Source: Pseudoflavonifractor sp. Marseille-P3106
Lineage (GTDB): Bacteria > Bacillota > Clostridia > Oscillospirales > Oscillospiraceae
DNA length: 64,000 bases
Assembly (NCBI GenBank): GCA_900169975.1
Contig: LT827122.1
Span: forward strand, 1 to 64,000
Direction: 5' to 3'
The translations under genes and the position numbers were made by a program. This document shows, piece after piece, positions 42,577 through 50,721 of the stretch. Numbering within the stretch: position 1 is the first letter of the stretch; each line of letters opens with the position of its first letter. Under the pieces are notes generated by a model. That model made no database searches. It had not been told where the DNA came from and saw only the letters and a list, made by a program, of their open reading frames with translations.

Positions 42577-42607
42577 TAACCAACTGGCAACTGCATGGCA
42601 GTTTTTT
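42577..42607 (+). terminator. Expression platform of the purine riboswitch
   Basis: AACTGC/GCAGTT stem followed by TTTTTTG. TAACCAA (42577-42583) can also pair with TTGGTTA of the P1 3' arm, so ligand binding should free the terminator (an OFF switch). Confidence 0.6.
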
Positions 42608-42650
42608 GTTTTCCCTATGCAGAAGCACCCAATCCAATCGGCGGCGCTTG

Positions 42651-42696
42651 CCTTGCCAGAGGCAAGGTTCCGTTGGGATCTGGCAGTCTCAACGGA
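42651..42696 (+). other. Two tandem hairpins in the leader
   Basis: CCTTGCC/GGCAAGG with an AGA loop, then TCCGTTGGGA/TCTCAACGGA with an 8-base loop. They follow the riboswitch terminator and precede the gene by 65 bases. Function unknown. Confidence 0.6.
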
Positions 42697-42761
42697 CAAT
42701 GGTATCTGCTGTTGTGCACCAAGCATCATTGAAATGGTGAAATCAGATTGGAGGAACACTC

Positions 42762-44117
42762 ATGGCACGCTTGCTCATTAAAAATGCATCCAGCATTGTC
42801 ACATGTGACCCCAGCGACATCGTTCATACGAACAGCAATTTGCTGGTGGAGAACGGTGTCATCACCTATATGGGAGCGGAAGTGCAGGAGGCTGATGAGG
42901 TCATTGATGCCACCGGTTGCATCGTATATCCCGGCCTCATCAACACACACCACCACCTGTATCAGACCTTCAGCCGAAATCTGCCCCAGGTGCAGAATAT
43001 GGAGCTTTTCGACTGGCTAAGGACGCTGTATGAAATTTGGAAAAACTTAGACAGCAAGGTGATCTACCATAGCTCCGTGACCGGCATGGGCGAACTTATG
43101 AAAAACGGCTGCACCACCTGCTTCGACCATCATTACGTCTTTCCCCACGGGCAGGCCGGGAGCCTGCTGGACGCCCAGTTTGCCGCCGCGGATGACCTGG
43201 GTATCCGCATGTATGCTTCCCGGGGCAGCATGGACTTGAGCAAAAAGGACGGAGGGCTTCCCCCGGACAGCGTTGTGCAAACCATCGATGAGATCCTGCG
43301 GGACTGCCAAACGGCGGTTGAAAAGTACCATGACCCCTCCCGGTTCTCTATGAGGATGGTGGCTCTGGCTCCCTGCTCTCCCTTCAGCGTATCCGAGGAG
43401 CTGCTGCGGCAGTCTGCGATCCTGGCCCGGAATCTGGGCGTGCGGCTGCATACGCATCTGTGCGAGACGAAGGATGAGGAGCGGTTCGTTCGGGAACGCT
43501 GCGGTATGCGGCCTCTGGCTTACATGGAGTCTCTGGGCTGGATCGGTCCTGATGTCTGGTACGCCCACGGCATTCACTTCAACGATGACGAGCTTCGCCG
43601 TCTGGCGGACACCGGTACCGGCGTCGCCCACTGCCCGATCTCCAACATGAAGCTCAGCTCCGGCGTGTGCCGGGTGCCCGAGATGCTGGAGTTGGGAGTA
43701 CCGCTGGGACTTGCAGTTGACGGAAGTGCCAGCAACGATGGCTCCAATATGCTGGAGGAGCTGCGTGTCGCCTATCTGCTCCACCGTCTCCATTCCAGCG
43801 ATAAGGCACCCAGCGGCTACGATGTCCTGAAAATCGCAACCGTAGGCAGTGCGAAGATTTTGGGACGGGATGATATCGGTTCTTTGGAAGTCGGTAAAGC
43901 CGGTGACCTGTTCATGATCGATACCCGCCGCCTGGAAATGGTGGGCGCAGACCTCGACCCCAAGTCCCTCTTGGGGACCGTGGGCTGGAAGGGTCCTGTG
44001 GACTATACGGTCGTCAACGGCAAAGTCACAGTCCGACATGGAAAGCTGGTCAATATTGACGAAGAAAAGGCGGCCAGCGAGGCTGGTGCCCTTGTAAGGG
44101 AATATCTGTCCCGGTAA
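42762..44117 (+). CDS. AtzB/8-oxoguanine deaminase-like amidohydrolase (2)
   Basis: A 451-residue paralogue of 39754-41151. NTHHHLYQTFSRNLP supplies HxH, HTHLCETKDEE the third His, WYAHGIHFNDDE the fourth, and DGSASNDGSN the catalytic Asp. GGAGGAACACTC precedes ATG 42762. Unlike copy 1 it has its own leader with a purine riboswitch, which supports a purine substrate. The pair could deaminate different purines brought in by the permease between them. Confidence 0.88.
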   Translation: MARLLIKNASSIVTCDPSDIVHTNSNLLVENGVITYMGAEVQEADEVIDATGCIVYPGLINTHHHLYQTFSRNLPQVQNMELFDWLRTLYEIWKNLDSKVIYHSSVTGMGELMKNGCTTCFDHHYVFPHGQAGSLLDAQFAAADDLGIRMYASRGSMDLSKKDGGLPPDSVVQTIDEILRDCQTAVEKYHDPSRFSMRMVALAPCSPFSVSEELLRQSAILARNLGVRLHTHLCETKDEERFVRERCGMRPLAYMESLGWIGPDVWYAHGIHFNDDELRRLADTGTGVAHCPISNMKLSSGVCRVPEMLELGVPLGLAVDGSASNDGSNMLEELRVAYLLHRLHSSDKAPSGYDVLKIATVGSAKILGRDDIGSLEVGKAGDLFMIDTRRLEMVGADLDPKSLLGTVGWKGPVDYTVVNGKVTVRHGKLVNIDEEKAASEAGALVREYLSR

Positions 44118-44217
44118 CTGTTTTCGGTCAGAATATCTTCATTGGCCTACAGCGATATGTAAAAGAAAACTGCTTCCCACTACGGCACTCAAGGTATCAA
44201 TTAACACACAATTCGAC

Positions 44218-44260
44218 AGAAAATGTGCGGAGGTGATCCGCACATTTTCTTATTTCTTCT
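44218..44260. terminator. Bidirectional terminator
   Basis: AGAAAATGTGCGGA pairs with TCCGCACATTTTCT; T-rich sequence follows on the plus strand. Confidence 0.75.
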
Positions 44261-44375
44261 TCCAGCGGCAGGCTCTGAAGAACAGCGCGGATATCAGGGC
44301 ACTATCCAGCACTTCACTCAGCCAAAAGCCACATCAGCAACAAGCACCTCTTGAACTGCCTGTTGAATTTTGCTT

Positions 44376-45581
44376 TCATCCTTTGCTGCCCTTTACAAGA
44401 AATGTTTGATATGTCATATCGATTCCCATAGCACCGAGTGGCGCTGTGATAAGGATCGCCAGCACTGCCACCGATAAAACGATCTGCCCGCAGGGCAGTC
44501 CCATGGCAAGGGGGACAGAACCGATCGCTGCCTGCACCGTTGCTTTAGGCAGGTATGCGATCACGCAGAACAGTCGTTCTTTCGCGTTAAGCGGCGTGTG
44601 CAGAAGGCATATGCAGACGCCCAGTGCCCGGATCACCAGCGCCAAAGCAATCATCAAAATAGCAGCCAAACCGGCGTGCAGCGTATACCGGATATCCACC
44701 GCAGCGCCAACCATCACAAACAGGATGACCTCTGCCGCGAGCCACAGTTTTCCAAACTTCTCGGAAAGCCGCTTCGAAACGAACGCAACGCTCTTGATTT
44801 TGATGGCGCAGGCCATGCTGACAACGGCCAGCAAGCCGGATACAGAAACAATACCCTTCAGCCATGTTTCAATACTCATCAGCAAAAATGACATCCCCAG
44901 TACGATGATGACCTTCATACTGTTCCGGACACAGTGCTTGTGCGCATAAGCCGTTTCAAAAAAGGCACTTAGCCCGCAGCCTGCAATTGCGCCAATAACG
45001 ATTCCCAAGACGATAGAAACCGGAATATTCAAAAAATCCGTAAGATTCGCGCTACCGCCTTGTGCCATACTGACAAAGGTGGAAAACAGTACGATCACAA
45101 AAATATCATCGCAGGAGGCTCCGGCCATGATCATCTGGGGAATGCTTTTGTCAGTTCCGTACTGTGTCTCCATAAGATGCACCATACGAGGGATGACAAC
45201 AGCGGGAGAAACCGCGCCGAGTACGGCGCCCATAACAGCAGCCTCAACTCGCGTGATGCCAAGAATACAGGGGGCGAACAGGCAGAATGCCAGGATCTCA
45301 AAACTTGCGGGCACACAGGCCATCATGACCGCGGGACGTCCAACCTTTTTCAAATCTGCCAGATTCAGGGAAAGGCCCGCTTTTAATAAAATGATGATCA
45401 ATGCCATTTGGCGCAGATCAGATGAGATCGATAAAATAGACGGATCGAGCCAGTTCAGCGCATAGGGGCCAAGCAGTATACCGGTAATGAGCATTCCGAT
45501 GATGCGCGGCAGCTTGATCTTTTGGCAGATGGCTGCCATGGATAAGCCAACCAGAAATACGAGTGCAAGTGACGTTAACAT
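44376..45581 (-). CDS. Cation/proton antiporter
   Basis: A 401-residue membrane protein with about 12 segments of the sodium/hydrogen exchanger (CPA) family. IKLPRIIGMLITGILLGPYALNWL, AVLGAVSPAVVIPRMVHLM and GASCDDIFVIVLFST carry the conserved TGxxxGP and Asp-containing motifs; AYLPKATVQAAIG is near the end. ATG 45581 follows GAGGAGG. The frame is open 37 codons further up through an attenuator hairpin. It probably exchanges Na+ or K+ for protons. Confidence 0.85.
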   Translation of the reverse strand: MLTSLALVFLVGLSMAAICQKIKLPRIIGMLITGILLGPYALNWLDPSILSISSDLRQMALIIILLKAGLSLNLADLKKVGRPAVMMACVPASFEILAFCLFAPCILGITRVEAAVMGAVLGAVSPAVVIPRMVHLMETQYGTDKSIPQMIMAGASCDDIFVIVLFSTFVSMAQGGSANLTDFLNIPVSIVLGIVIGAIAGCGLSAFFETAYAHKHCVRNSMKVIIVLGMSFLLMSIETWLKGIVSVSGLLAVVSMACAIKIKSVAFVSKRLSEKFGKLWLAAEVILFVMVGAAVDIRYTLHAGLAAILMIALALVIRALGVCICLLHTPLNAKERLFCVIAYLPKATVQAAIGSVPLAMGLPCGQIVLSVAVLAILITAPLGAMGIDMTYQTFLVKGSKG

Positions 45582-45604
45582 GTTTTCCTCCTCGAAACAG
45601 GCGC

Positions 45605-45656
45605 AAAAAAAGCTGATGCCCCCCTGCGACCATTCAATCACAGAAGTCATCAGCTT
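45605..45656 (-). promoter_or_regulatory. Attenuator-like hairpin before the antiporter
   Basis: AAGCTGATG pairs with CATCAGCTT across a 29-base loop, followed by TTTTTTTGCG on the minus strand, only 25 bases before the antiporter ATG. A short frame through it (MTSVIEWSQGGISFF) is in frame with the antiporter. Confidence 0.6.
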
Positions 45657-45771
45657 GTTAGGCGGTTTAGGTTTCCCAAGGGAGAACTTCATTCCCTGCG
45701 ATACAGTATATCATCTGAATTCTAAAATGCAAGGTGCTGCTTTTATAGTCTCAATTAACTTGAAGGGATTT

Positions 45772-47238
45772 TTATAGGCTGCTGAACCTGCTCAGAATCG
45801 CCGCGACCTGTGCCCGGGTAGCTGTTCCATGAGGGAGAAGGCAACCGTTGCTTCCTGAGAGGATCTGATTCTCAACCGCTCAGCTCATGGCCTCCTTCGC
45901 ATAGGCAGAGACCTGTACCGCATCCAAAAAGCCGGAGAGGCCTTGAAGAGACGTCGGCTCCCCGGCGAAACGCCAGAGAAGCGTGACCAACTGCTGCCAG
46001 GAAAGGGTGCCTGTGGGATCAGAACCGTCAGACACCCCGGCCCGGATCGTCCAGGCCCTGGCAGCACTGAATACACCGCTGCCAGACAGCTCCTCCCCTG
46101 CCATACGACCCAGCACCGTCCAAAGCTGCTGCCGGGTCATATCCCGGTAGGGCGAAAAAGTCGTGGCAGAAGTACCGGAGAATATCCCATTTTGATACAC
46201 ATACAGGAGAGAATCGTAGTACCACGCACCTTCCGGGATATCGGAAAAGGGCAGCGTTTCCGATCAAAACAGCTCCGTTGTCAGCGGCAGCATCTCAGGA
46301 TACCAGCGCTTCTCCACTCTTTCGTAGAATTTTGTATCCGAGTTTACCGCAAAGGGGATCTCGGCATCTTCAAGAGTCTGCGCCACGAAGGAGGCGAATG
46401 ACAGCTGTTCGTCCAGCGTATAGTCATTTCCGTCGTTGTAATTTCCCGGCATCCGGGCGCCCACCCAGGTGGGAATACCCGTTTCCCTCTGCCATTGGAG
46501 CGCCTTGCCGACCTTGCTCTGTACCAACTGCCGTTCTGCCGGAGTGCCCGTGGTCCACAGCTTTTTCTCATTGGTCTTGGACGGGCCTGCCGCATAGAAA
46601 TGCCATTCCGCCATCAGATATCTGTTGGTGTCAGATGGGATCTCCAAATCAGATAGATGGGCCGGATCGGACCGCAGGCGGGGGGAGATCGTCAGGATGC
46701 GGTCAGGATTGGATTGCCGGATCACGGACACCATCTGCTCATAAATATCATTCAGAAGATCAGGCTTGTCATTCAGTGCGTCTGTCACCTCAATGACAAG
46801 GTCGAAGGACAACCGATAGGACTTGTCCCGATAGCGTTCGGCTACGGTCTGCCACCAGTCGGCCACCCGGTCAATGTTTTTCTGCGTGGGCTGGTTTTTC
46901 ATGTCATCCGCCTGATAGGCCAGCACTGGAATGACACCGCAGTCCAGGCAGTCATCGATCACCCGGTCCAGGACCGAAAAGAGCTGTTCGTCTGCATCAT
47001 CCTCCACGCGAATACGTACATGAGAGATCCCCATATCCCGGAAATCCTCCACAATTTGCCGGTCATACGTCTCCATGCCCTGCCTGGTCTTGCACCAATC
47101 CACATCCATTCCCCGGCCCAGAAGGCTTCAATACGTCCAAGGGTCAATGGGATCGTTTCTTTCTGCCGCAAACGCAAGACTGGACAGGCAGACCAGCAGT
47201 ACTGCCGTCAACAATAAACTTAGTATCCGCTTCGTCAT
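45772..47238 (-). pseudogene. GH5-SLH surface glycosidase with three in-frame UGA codons
   Basis: From ATG 47238 a signal peptide (MTKRILSLLLTAVLLVCLSS) is followed by a GH5/cellulase-like barrel (GMDVDWCKTRQGMETYDRQIV, SHVRIRVED, VIPVLAYQADDM, RYLMAEWHFYAAGPSK). An S-layer-homology module follows (FSDIPEGAWYYDSLLYVYQNG, TFSPYRDMTRQQLWTVLGRMAG, and the last AVENQILSGSNGCLLPHGTATRAQVAAILSRF). The single frame of 489 codons is broken only by TGA at 47128, 46264 and 45880. The last replaces the Trp of the SLH WAVEN motif. No frameshift is present. The protein would be a cell-wall-bound glycosidase if read through. Confidence 0.8.
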
Positions 47239-47395
47239 AATCTCACCCCGCAGTCAATTTACTTTAGTCTACCTTGGCGGCGTCCGCCAGCGGCAGAACT
47301 GTCGGGCTGCATACCCGCAATCAGATCATTGAAAATAATAAAGCTGCTATACGGGAGGTCAAAAGCCTTTCAAATGAGAGACCATCATTGCCGGA

Positions 47396-47719
47396 TTATG
47401 ATTCTTTCAACCAGTCAACATACTCTTCCAAGGATATCTTGCCGCTGTCACACTCGGCCTTTTTTTCTCTGGCGCGTTCACCCCAGGCATATAGTTCCTC
47501 CGGTAGAATCTTCCCGGACTTCCTCCAGGCAAAACGCTTTTTGTATTCCCGACGGTATGCCTTGAAGACATCGTCCGTATCTTTTTCCCGTGTCCACTTC
47601 GCTATGGCGCCGACATCCTTGCAGGTACGTCCCTTCGAATCAAACACACGGTCACAGTATTCGGCGTTGGTCCGCCCGGTGACTGCAAAATACTTCCCGC
47701 AGTTTTTACAGGCCCGCAT
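47396..47719 (-). pseudogene. C-terminal fragment of a DUF6076 protein
   Basis: The frame MRACKNCGKYFAVTGRTNAEYCDR with RTCKDVGAIAKWTREKD and KISLEEYVDWLKES is the Cys-rich C-terminal end of DUF6076 proteins that travel on mobile elements. It begins at a junction (about 47720) with a relaxase fragment on the other strand, so its N-terminal part is lost. Confidence 0.65.
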
Positions 47720-47721
47720 TT

Positions 47722-48962
47722 TCTGCTCCCGCCTCCGCGTTTATCTCTGCGGCGCTGGATGAAAACGCCCACGCGCTTCAGGAGAGCGACAGGTATATGA
47801 GGTACATTGCAACCCGTCCCCGTGCAGAAAAGCATGGGAAACATGGTCTGTTCGGCAGCAGCCCGGAGGTGTCACTGGAGGATTCCATGAAAGAGGCCCT
47901 CCGAACACAGGGCCCGGTTTGGACCTTCATCTATTCCCTGAAACGGGAGGACGCCGCACGGCTGGGCTACGACAGCGCGGAGAGCTGGCGGCGGCCCATC
48001 ATGGCGCATCAGGTGGAGCTGGCCGAGGCCATGAAGATACCGCCCAGTCAGTTCCGCTGGTGTGCCGCCTTCCACGGCGAGTCCCATCACCCGCACATCC
48101 ACATGATGGTCTGGTCGGATGACCCGAAGCTGGGCTACCTAACGGAGGACGGCATTGAGAAGATGCGCTCCACGCTGACCAACGATATTTTTCAGGACAA
48201 GCTGCTCTCGTTGTATCAGCGGAAGGATACTTCCTACAAAGAGGTCACAGAAGCGGCTCACGATGCCATAAAAGAGCTGATCCGGCAGATGGAGACCTCC
48301 CTCTGTGACAGTCCTGTCATCGCCGCAAAGATGGAAACGCTGGCGGAGATGCTGAACGGTACCAAGGGGAAAAAGGTCTACGGTGATCTGAAGAAGCCAG
48401 TGAAGGCGCAGGTGGATTCCATCGTGGATGAGCTGGCACAGCTCCCGCAGGTGGCGGAGTGCTACGAAGCCTGGAACCGTCTGCGGGACGAGGTGGAGTG
48501 CTACTACAAGGACAAACCGAGAAATCATCTGCCGCTCTCCCAGCAGAAAGAGTTCAGGGCTGTCAAGAACATGGTCATCCAGGAAGCGGAGCATATCCGC
48601 TTGAGCACGGTATCCTTTAAGGACGAACAGATGCGGGACGAAGCGGAGGAAGGATCGGATGCCGTGTTCTTTTCCCCGCAAGCGATGTGGCAGATGGCGG
48701 AGGAATATCAGGATATCAAGGCTGCGCTCTATAGCGATGCCACGGAAGAAGAAAAGGAAGCTGCCGTTTGCACACTGGAACAACTCTGGAATATGGGTTT
48801 CACAGTGGCGGCACAGGGGAACCAGTACGCCGACTACCGGCTGGGCAAACTCTATCTTGAGGGCGTGGATGTTCCAAAGGATGCTGCCAAAGCAGTGGAG
48901 CACCTGACCGTCTCCGCCAACCGCGGCAATCAATATGCCCAGTACGCATTGGGAAAGTTGTA
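47722..48962 (+). pseudogene. Middle part of a MobP3-type relaxase
   Basis: The plus frame runs from SAFISAALDENAHALQESDRY through MRYIATRPRAEKHGKHGLFG. The catalytic FHGESHHPHIHMMVWS three-His motif follows, then LSQQKEFRAVKNMVIQEA and Sel1-like repeats (QYADYRLGKLYLEG). This matches MobP3 relaxases of Clostridial elements. The N-terminus (about 110 residues with the Tyr motif) and C-terminus are missing; the sequence breaks after GKLYL at about 48962. It cannot nick DNA. Confidence 0.75.
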
Positions 48963-49191
48963 TCTTATTATCTTCTTCTGCAATCGTAAGTATTGCATCG
49001 CGGGAGAGCAATTCATCCAAGGACACCGAGAAAAACCTTGATATTGCTTTCAAAGAGTCGATATTGGGATATCCTCTACCTGACTCCCATTTTGAAATAG
49101 CAGTACGGGAAACATGTAGCAGTTCTGCAAGTTCTTTTTGAGTAAGCCCTTTCTGCTTTCTTAGTTCCTGTAATTTTTCACTAAATTCCAT
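48963..49191 (-). pseudogene. C-terminally truncated XRE regulator
   Basis: ATG 49191 opens MEFSEKLQELRKQKGLTQKE with the full HTH (ELLHVSRTAISKWESGRGYPN) and LDELLSRDAILTIAEEDN. At about 48963 it runs into the antisense of the relaxase fragment, so the C-terminal domain is lost at the same junction that cut the relaxase. Confidence 0.7.
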
Positions 49192-49423
49192 AATTCGATA
49201 ATCTTTCAATAGTAAATCAATAGGTTTTAAAATGCCAATTTTCAAGTTTATCGTATCATGCCATGAACTAATTCGCAACAGACGCATTTGGCAAAATCAA
49301 CGGTACCGAAAACTGACAACTCTTAGGGTGAAAGAGAAAAATGATTCCAAAATCGGTAAAAAAACAGCACCAGACGGAAAAAACCTGCCTGGTGCTGCCC
49401 TGTTTTATAGGGTACTATCACCG

Positions 49424-49469
49424 TATTGGTCACTGTATTGGTCAGGCCTGACCAATACAGTGACCAATA
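49424..49469. repeat. 46-bp perfect palindrome
   Basis: Two exactly complementary 23-base halves meet without a loop at GGCC; each half contains TATTGGTCA and TATTGGTCAG in tandem. No T run. It may be a recombination or binding site. Confidence 0.85.
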
Positions 49470-49493
49470 TACAAAATTCAAGCAAAAGTAAAG

Positions 49494-49529
49494 AAAAGTT
49501 CCTGATTTCTTGCGAAATCAGGAACTTTT
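49494..49529 (-). terminator. Terminator of the tRNA operon
   Basis: AAGTTCCTGATTTC pairs with GAAATCAGGAACTT; the minus strand continues TTTTC. Confidence 0.8.
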
Positions 49530-49606
49530 TGGTGGAGACTACTGGACTCGAACCAGTGACCTCCTGCGTGTGAAGCAGGCGCTCTAACCAGCTGAGCTAA
49601 GCCTCC
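49530..49606 (-). tRNA. tRNA-Val(CAC)
   Basis: Acceptor GGAGGCT/AGTCTCC, anticodon stem CCTGC/GCAGG with loop TTCACAC (anticodon CAC), T-loop TTCGAGT and encoded CCA. Confidence 0.96.
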
Positions 49607-49625
49607 AGATTGTTGCGGGGGAAAG

Positions 49626-49700
49626 TGGTGACGCGTATGGGAATCGAACCCATGTTACCGCCGTGAAAGGGCGGTGTCTTAACCGCTTGACCAACGCGCC
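49626..49700 (-). tRNA. tRNA-Glu(TTC)
   Basis: Anticodon arm CCGCC-CTTTCAC-GGCGG (anticodon TTC), T-arm ATGGG-TTCGATT-CCCAT and encoded CCA. Confidence 0.96.
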
Positions 49701-49738
49701 ATAGATTTTCGGCGCATCTACGTCGCCTTTAAGAGCTC

Positions 49739-49768
49739 CCCCAGGGGACGCCCCAGGCGTCCCTTGGG
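49739..49768 (-). other. Processing hairpin between tRNA-Met and tRNA-Glu
   Basis: CCCCAGGGGACGCC pairs with GGCGTCCCTTGGGG around CCAG; likely a processing or stability element in the precursor. Confidence 0.55.
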
Positions 49769-49773
49769 GAATA

Positions 49774-49850
49774 TGGTAGCGGCACCTGGATTTGAACCGG
49801 GGACACTGCGGGTATGAACCGCATGCTCTAGCCAACTGAGCTATGCCGCC
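49774..49850 (-). tRNA. tRNA-Met(CAT), elongator type
   Basis: Acceptor GGCGGCA, anticodon stem TGCGG/CCGCA with loop TTCATAC (anticodon CAT), T-loop TTCAAAT and encoded CCA. It has the A-T/G-rich elongator pattern and lacks initiator features. First tRNA of the operon. Confidence 0.93.
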
Positions 49851-49882
49851 ATCTCATGCCCGTTTCGAACAGGGCATGGATT

Positions 49883-49911
49883 AGTATATCTGATTTTCCC
49901 GCTCTTGTCAA
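49883..49911 (-). promoter_or_regulatory. Promoter of the tRNA-Met-Glu-Val operon
   Basis: On the minus strand TTGACA (49906-49911) and TATACT (49883-49888) with a 17-base spacer, 33 bases before tRNA-Met. Confidence 0.88.
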
Positions 49912-49949
49912 CTGGATTTTTCCCATTTTTCTGTTTTTTTCAAAAGTGC

Positions 49950-50639
49950 TCACTCTACCTTGTAGCCTACGCCCCACACAGTCTTGATAAACCGGGGATT
50001 TCGGCCCGGTTCTCCCAGCTTTTCCCGCAGGCGGCGGATGTGGACCATCACAGTGTTGTTCCGGTCCAGGTACTTCTCCCCCCAAACCGTCTCAAAGAGC
50101 TCTTCGGCAGAAATCACCTTTCCCCGGTTGGCACACAGCAGCCACAGGATGTCGAACTCGATGGGCGTGAGACTGAGCGCCTCGTCATACAGCCAGCACT
50201 GATGGGTGGTCCGGTTTATGGTCAGCCCGTTGACGGAGATGGCATCCTCAGACGCCTTCTCCGCGCCGTTATAGTTCGTGTACCGCCGCAGCTGGGCCTT
50301 GACCCGGGCCACAAGCTCCAGGGGGCTGAAGGGCTTGGTCATGTAGTCGTCGGCCCCCACGGTCAGGCCGGTGATCTTGTCGGTGTCCTCCACCTTGGCG
50401 GTCAGCATGAGAATGGGAAACTGGTGCTGCCGCCGGATCTCGGCGCACAGGGTGAGCCCGGAGATGTCGGGGAGCATCACATCCAGCACCGCCAGATCGA
50501 TCTTCTCCCGGGACACGGCAGCCAGGGCCTCGGTCCCGCTGCCGCAGGAGAACACCTGAAAGCCCTCTCCCCGCAGGTAGACCGACACCAGGTCAGCGAT
50601 CTCCGGCTCGTCATCCACCACCAGAATATTAGCTTCCAT
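49950..50639 (-). CDS. OmpR-family response regulator, VanR-like
   Basis: A 229-residue regulator. The receiver has the acidic pair in VVDDEPEIADLV (about 8-19), phospho-Asp in LDVMLPDISGL (about 53) and Lys in DDYMTKPFSPLELVARVKAQLRRY. The winged-helix output (about 130-229) is LSLTPIEFDILWLLCANRGKVISAEELF with NTVMVHIRRLREKLGE. It resembles VanR. ATG 50639 has GGAGGG. No sensor kinase adjoins it; the next gene is a peptide-binding lipoprotein, so its partner lies elsewhere. Confidence 0.9.
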   Translation of the reverse strand: MEANILVVDDEPEIADLVSVYLRGEGFQVFSCGSGTEALAAVSREKIDLAVLDVMLPDISGLTLCAEIRRQHQFPILMLTAKVEDTDKITGLTVGADDYMTKPFSPLELVARVKAQLRRYTNYNGAEKASEDAISVNGLTINRTTHQCWLYDEALSLTPIEFDILWLLCANRGKVISAEELFETVWGEKYLDRNNTVMVHIRRLREKLGEPGRNPRFIKTVWGVGYKVE

Positions 50640-50721
50640 GGGTATCCCTCCTTTCGCTGAATCATTATATCCAAAAGATTTCTGTTCCGTCAAGGCGGAG
50701 GACCCCCTTGTCAGAAAAAGT

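Larger units (their letters stand above)
42244..42761. other. Gap with terminator, purine riboswitch and leader hairpins
   Basis: No gene. The terminator of the permease gene, a purine riboswitch aptamer, its terminator stem and two further leader hairpins fill most of this 518-base gap. Confidence 0.7.
49192..49529. other. Gap with palindrome before the tRNA operon
   Basis: It contains the XRE promoter region, AT-rich sequence, the 46-bp palindrome (49424-49469) and the tRNA terminator. No gene. Confidence 0.6.

Noticed and set aside
45772-47238. Genome-wide reading of UGA as tryptophan
   Set aside because: TGA clearly ends other genes here (panC, thyA, hydrogenase end), so recoding of UGA across the genome is excluded; only gene-specific read-through stays open.
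48139-49287. A 382-codon minus frame starting with an XRE domain
   Set aside because: Beyond the first 75 codons it is antisense to the relaxase fragment, so it is a chimera across a junction.
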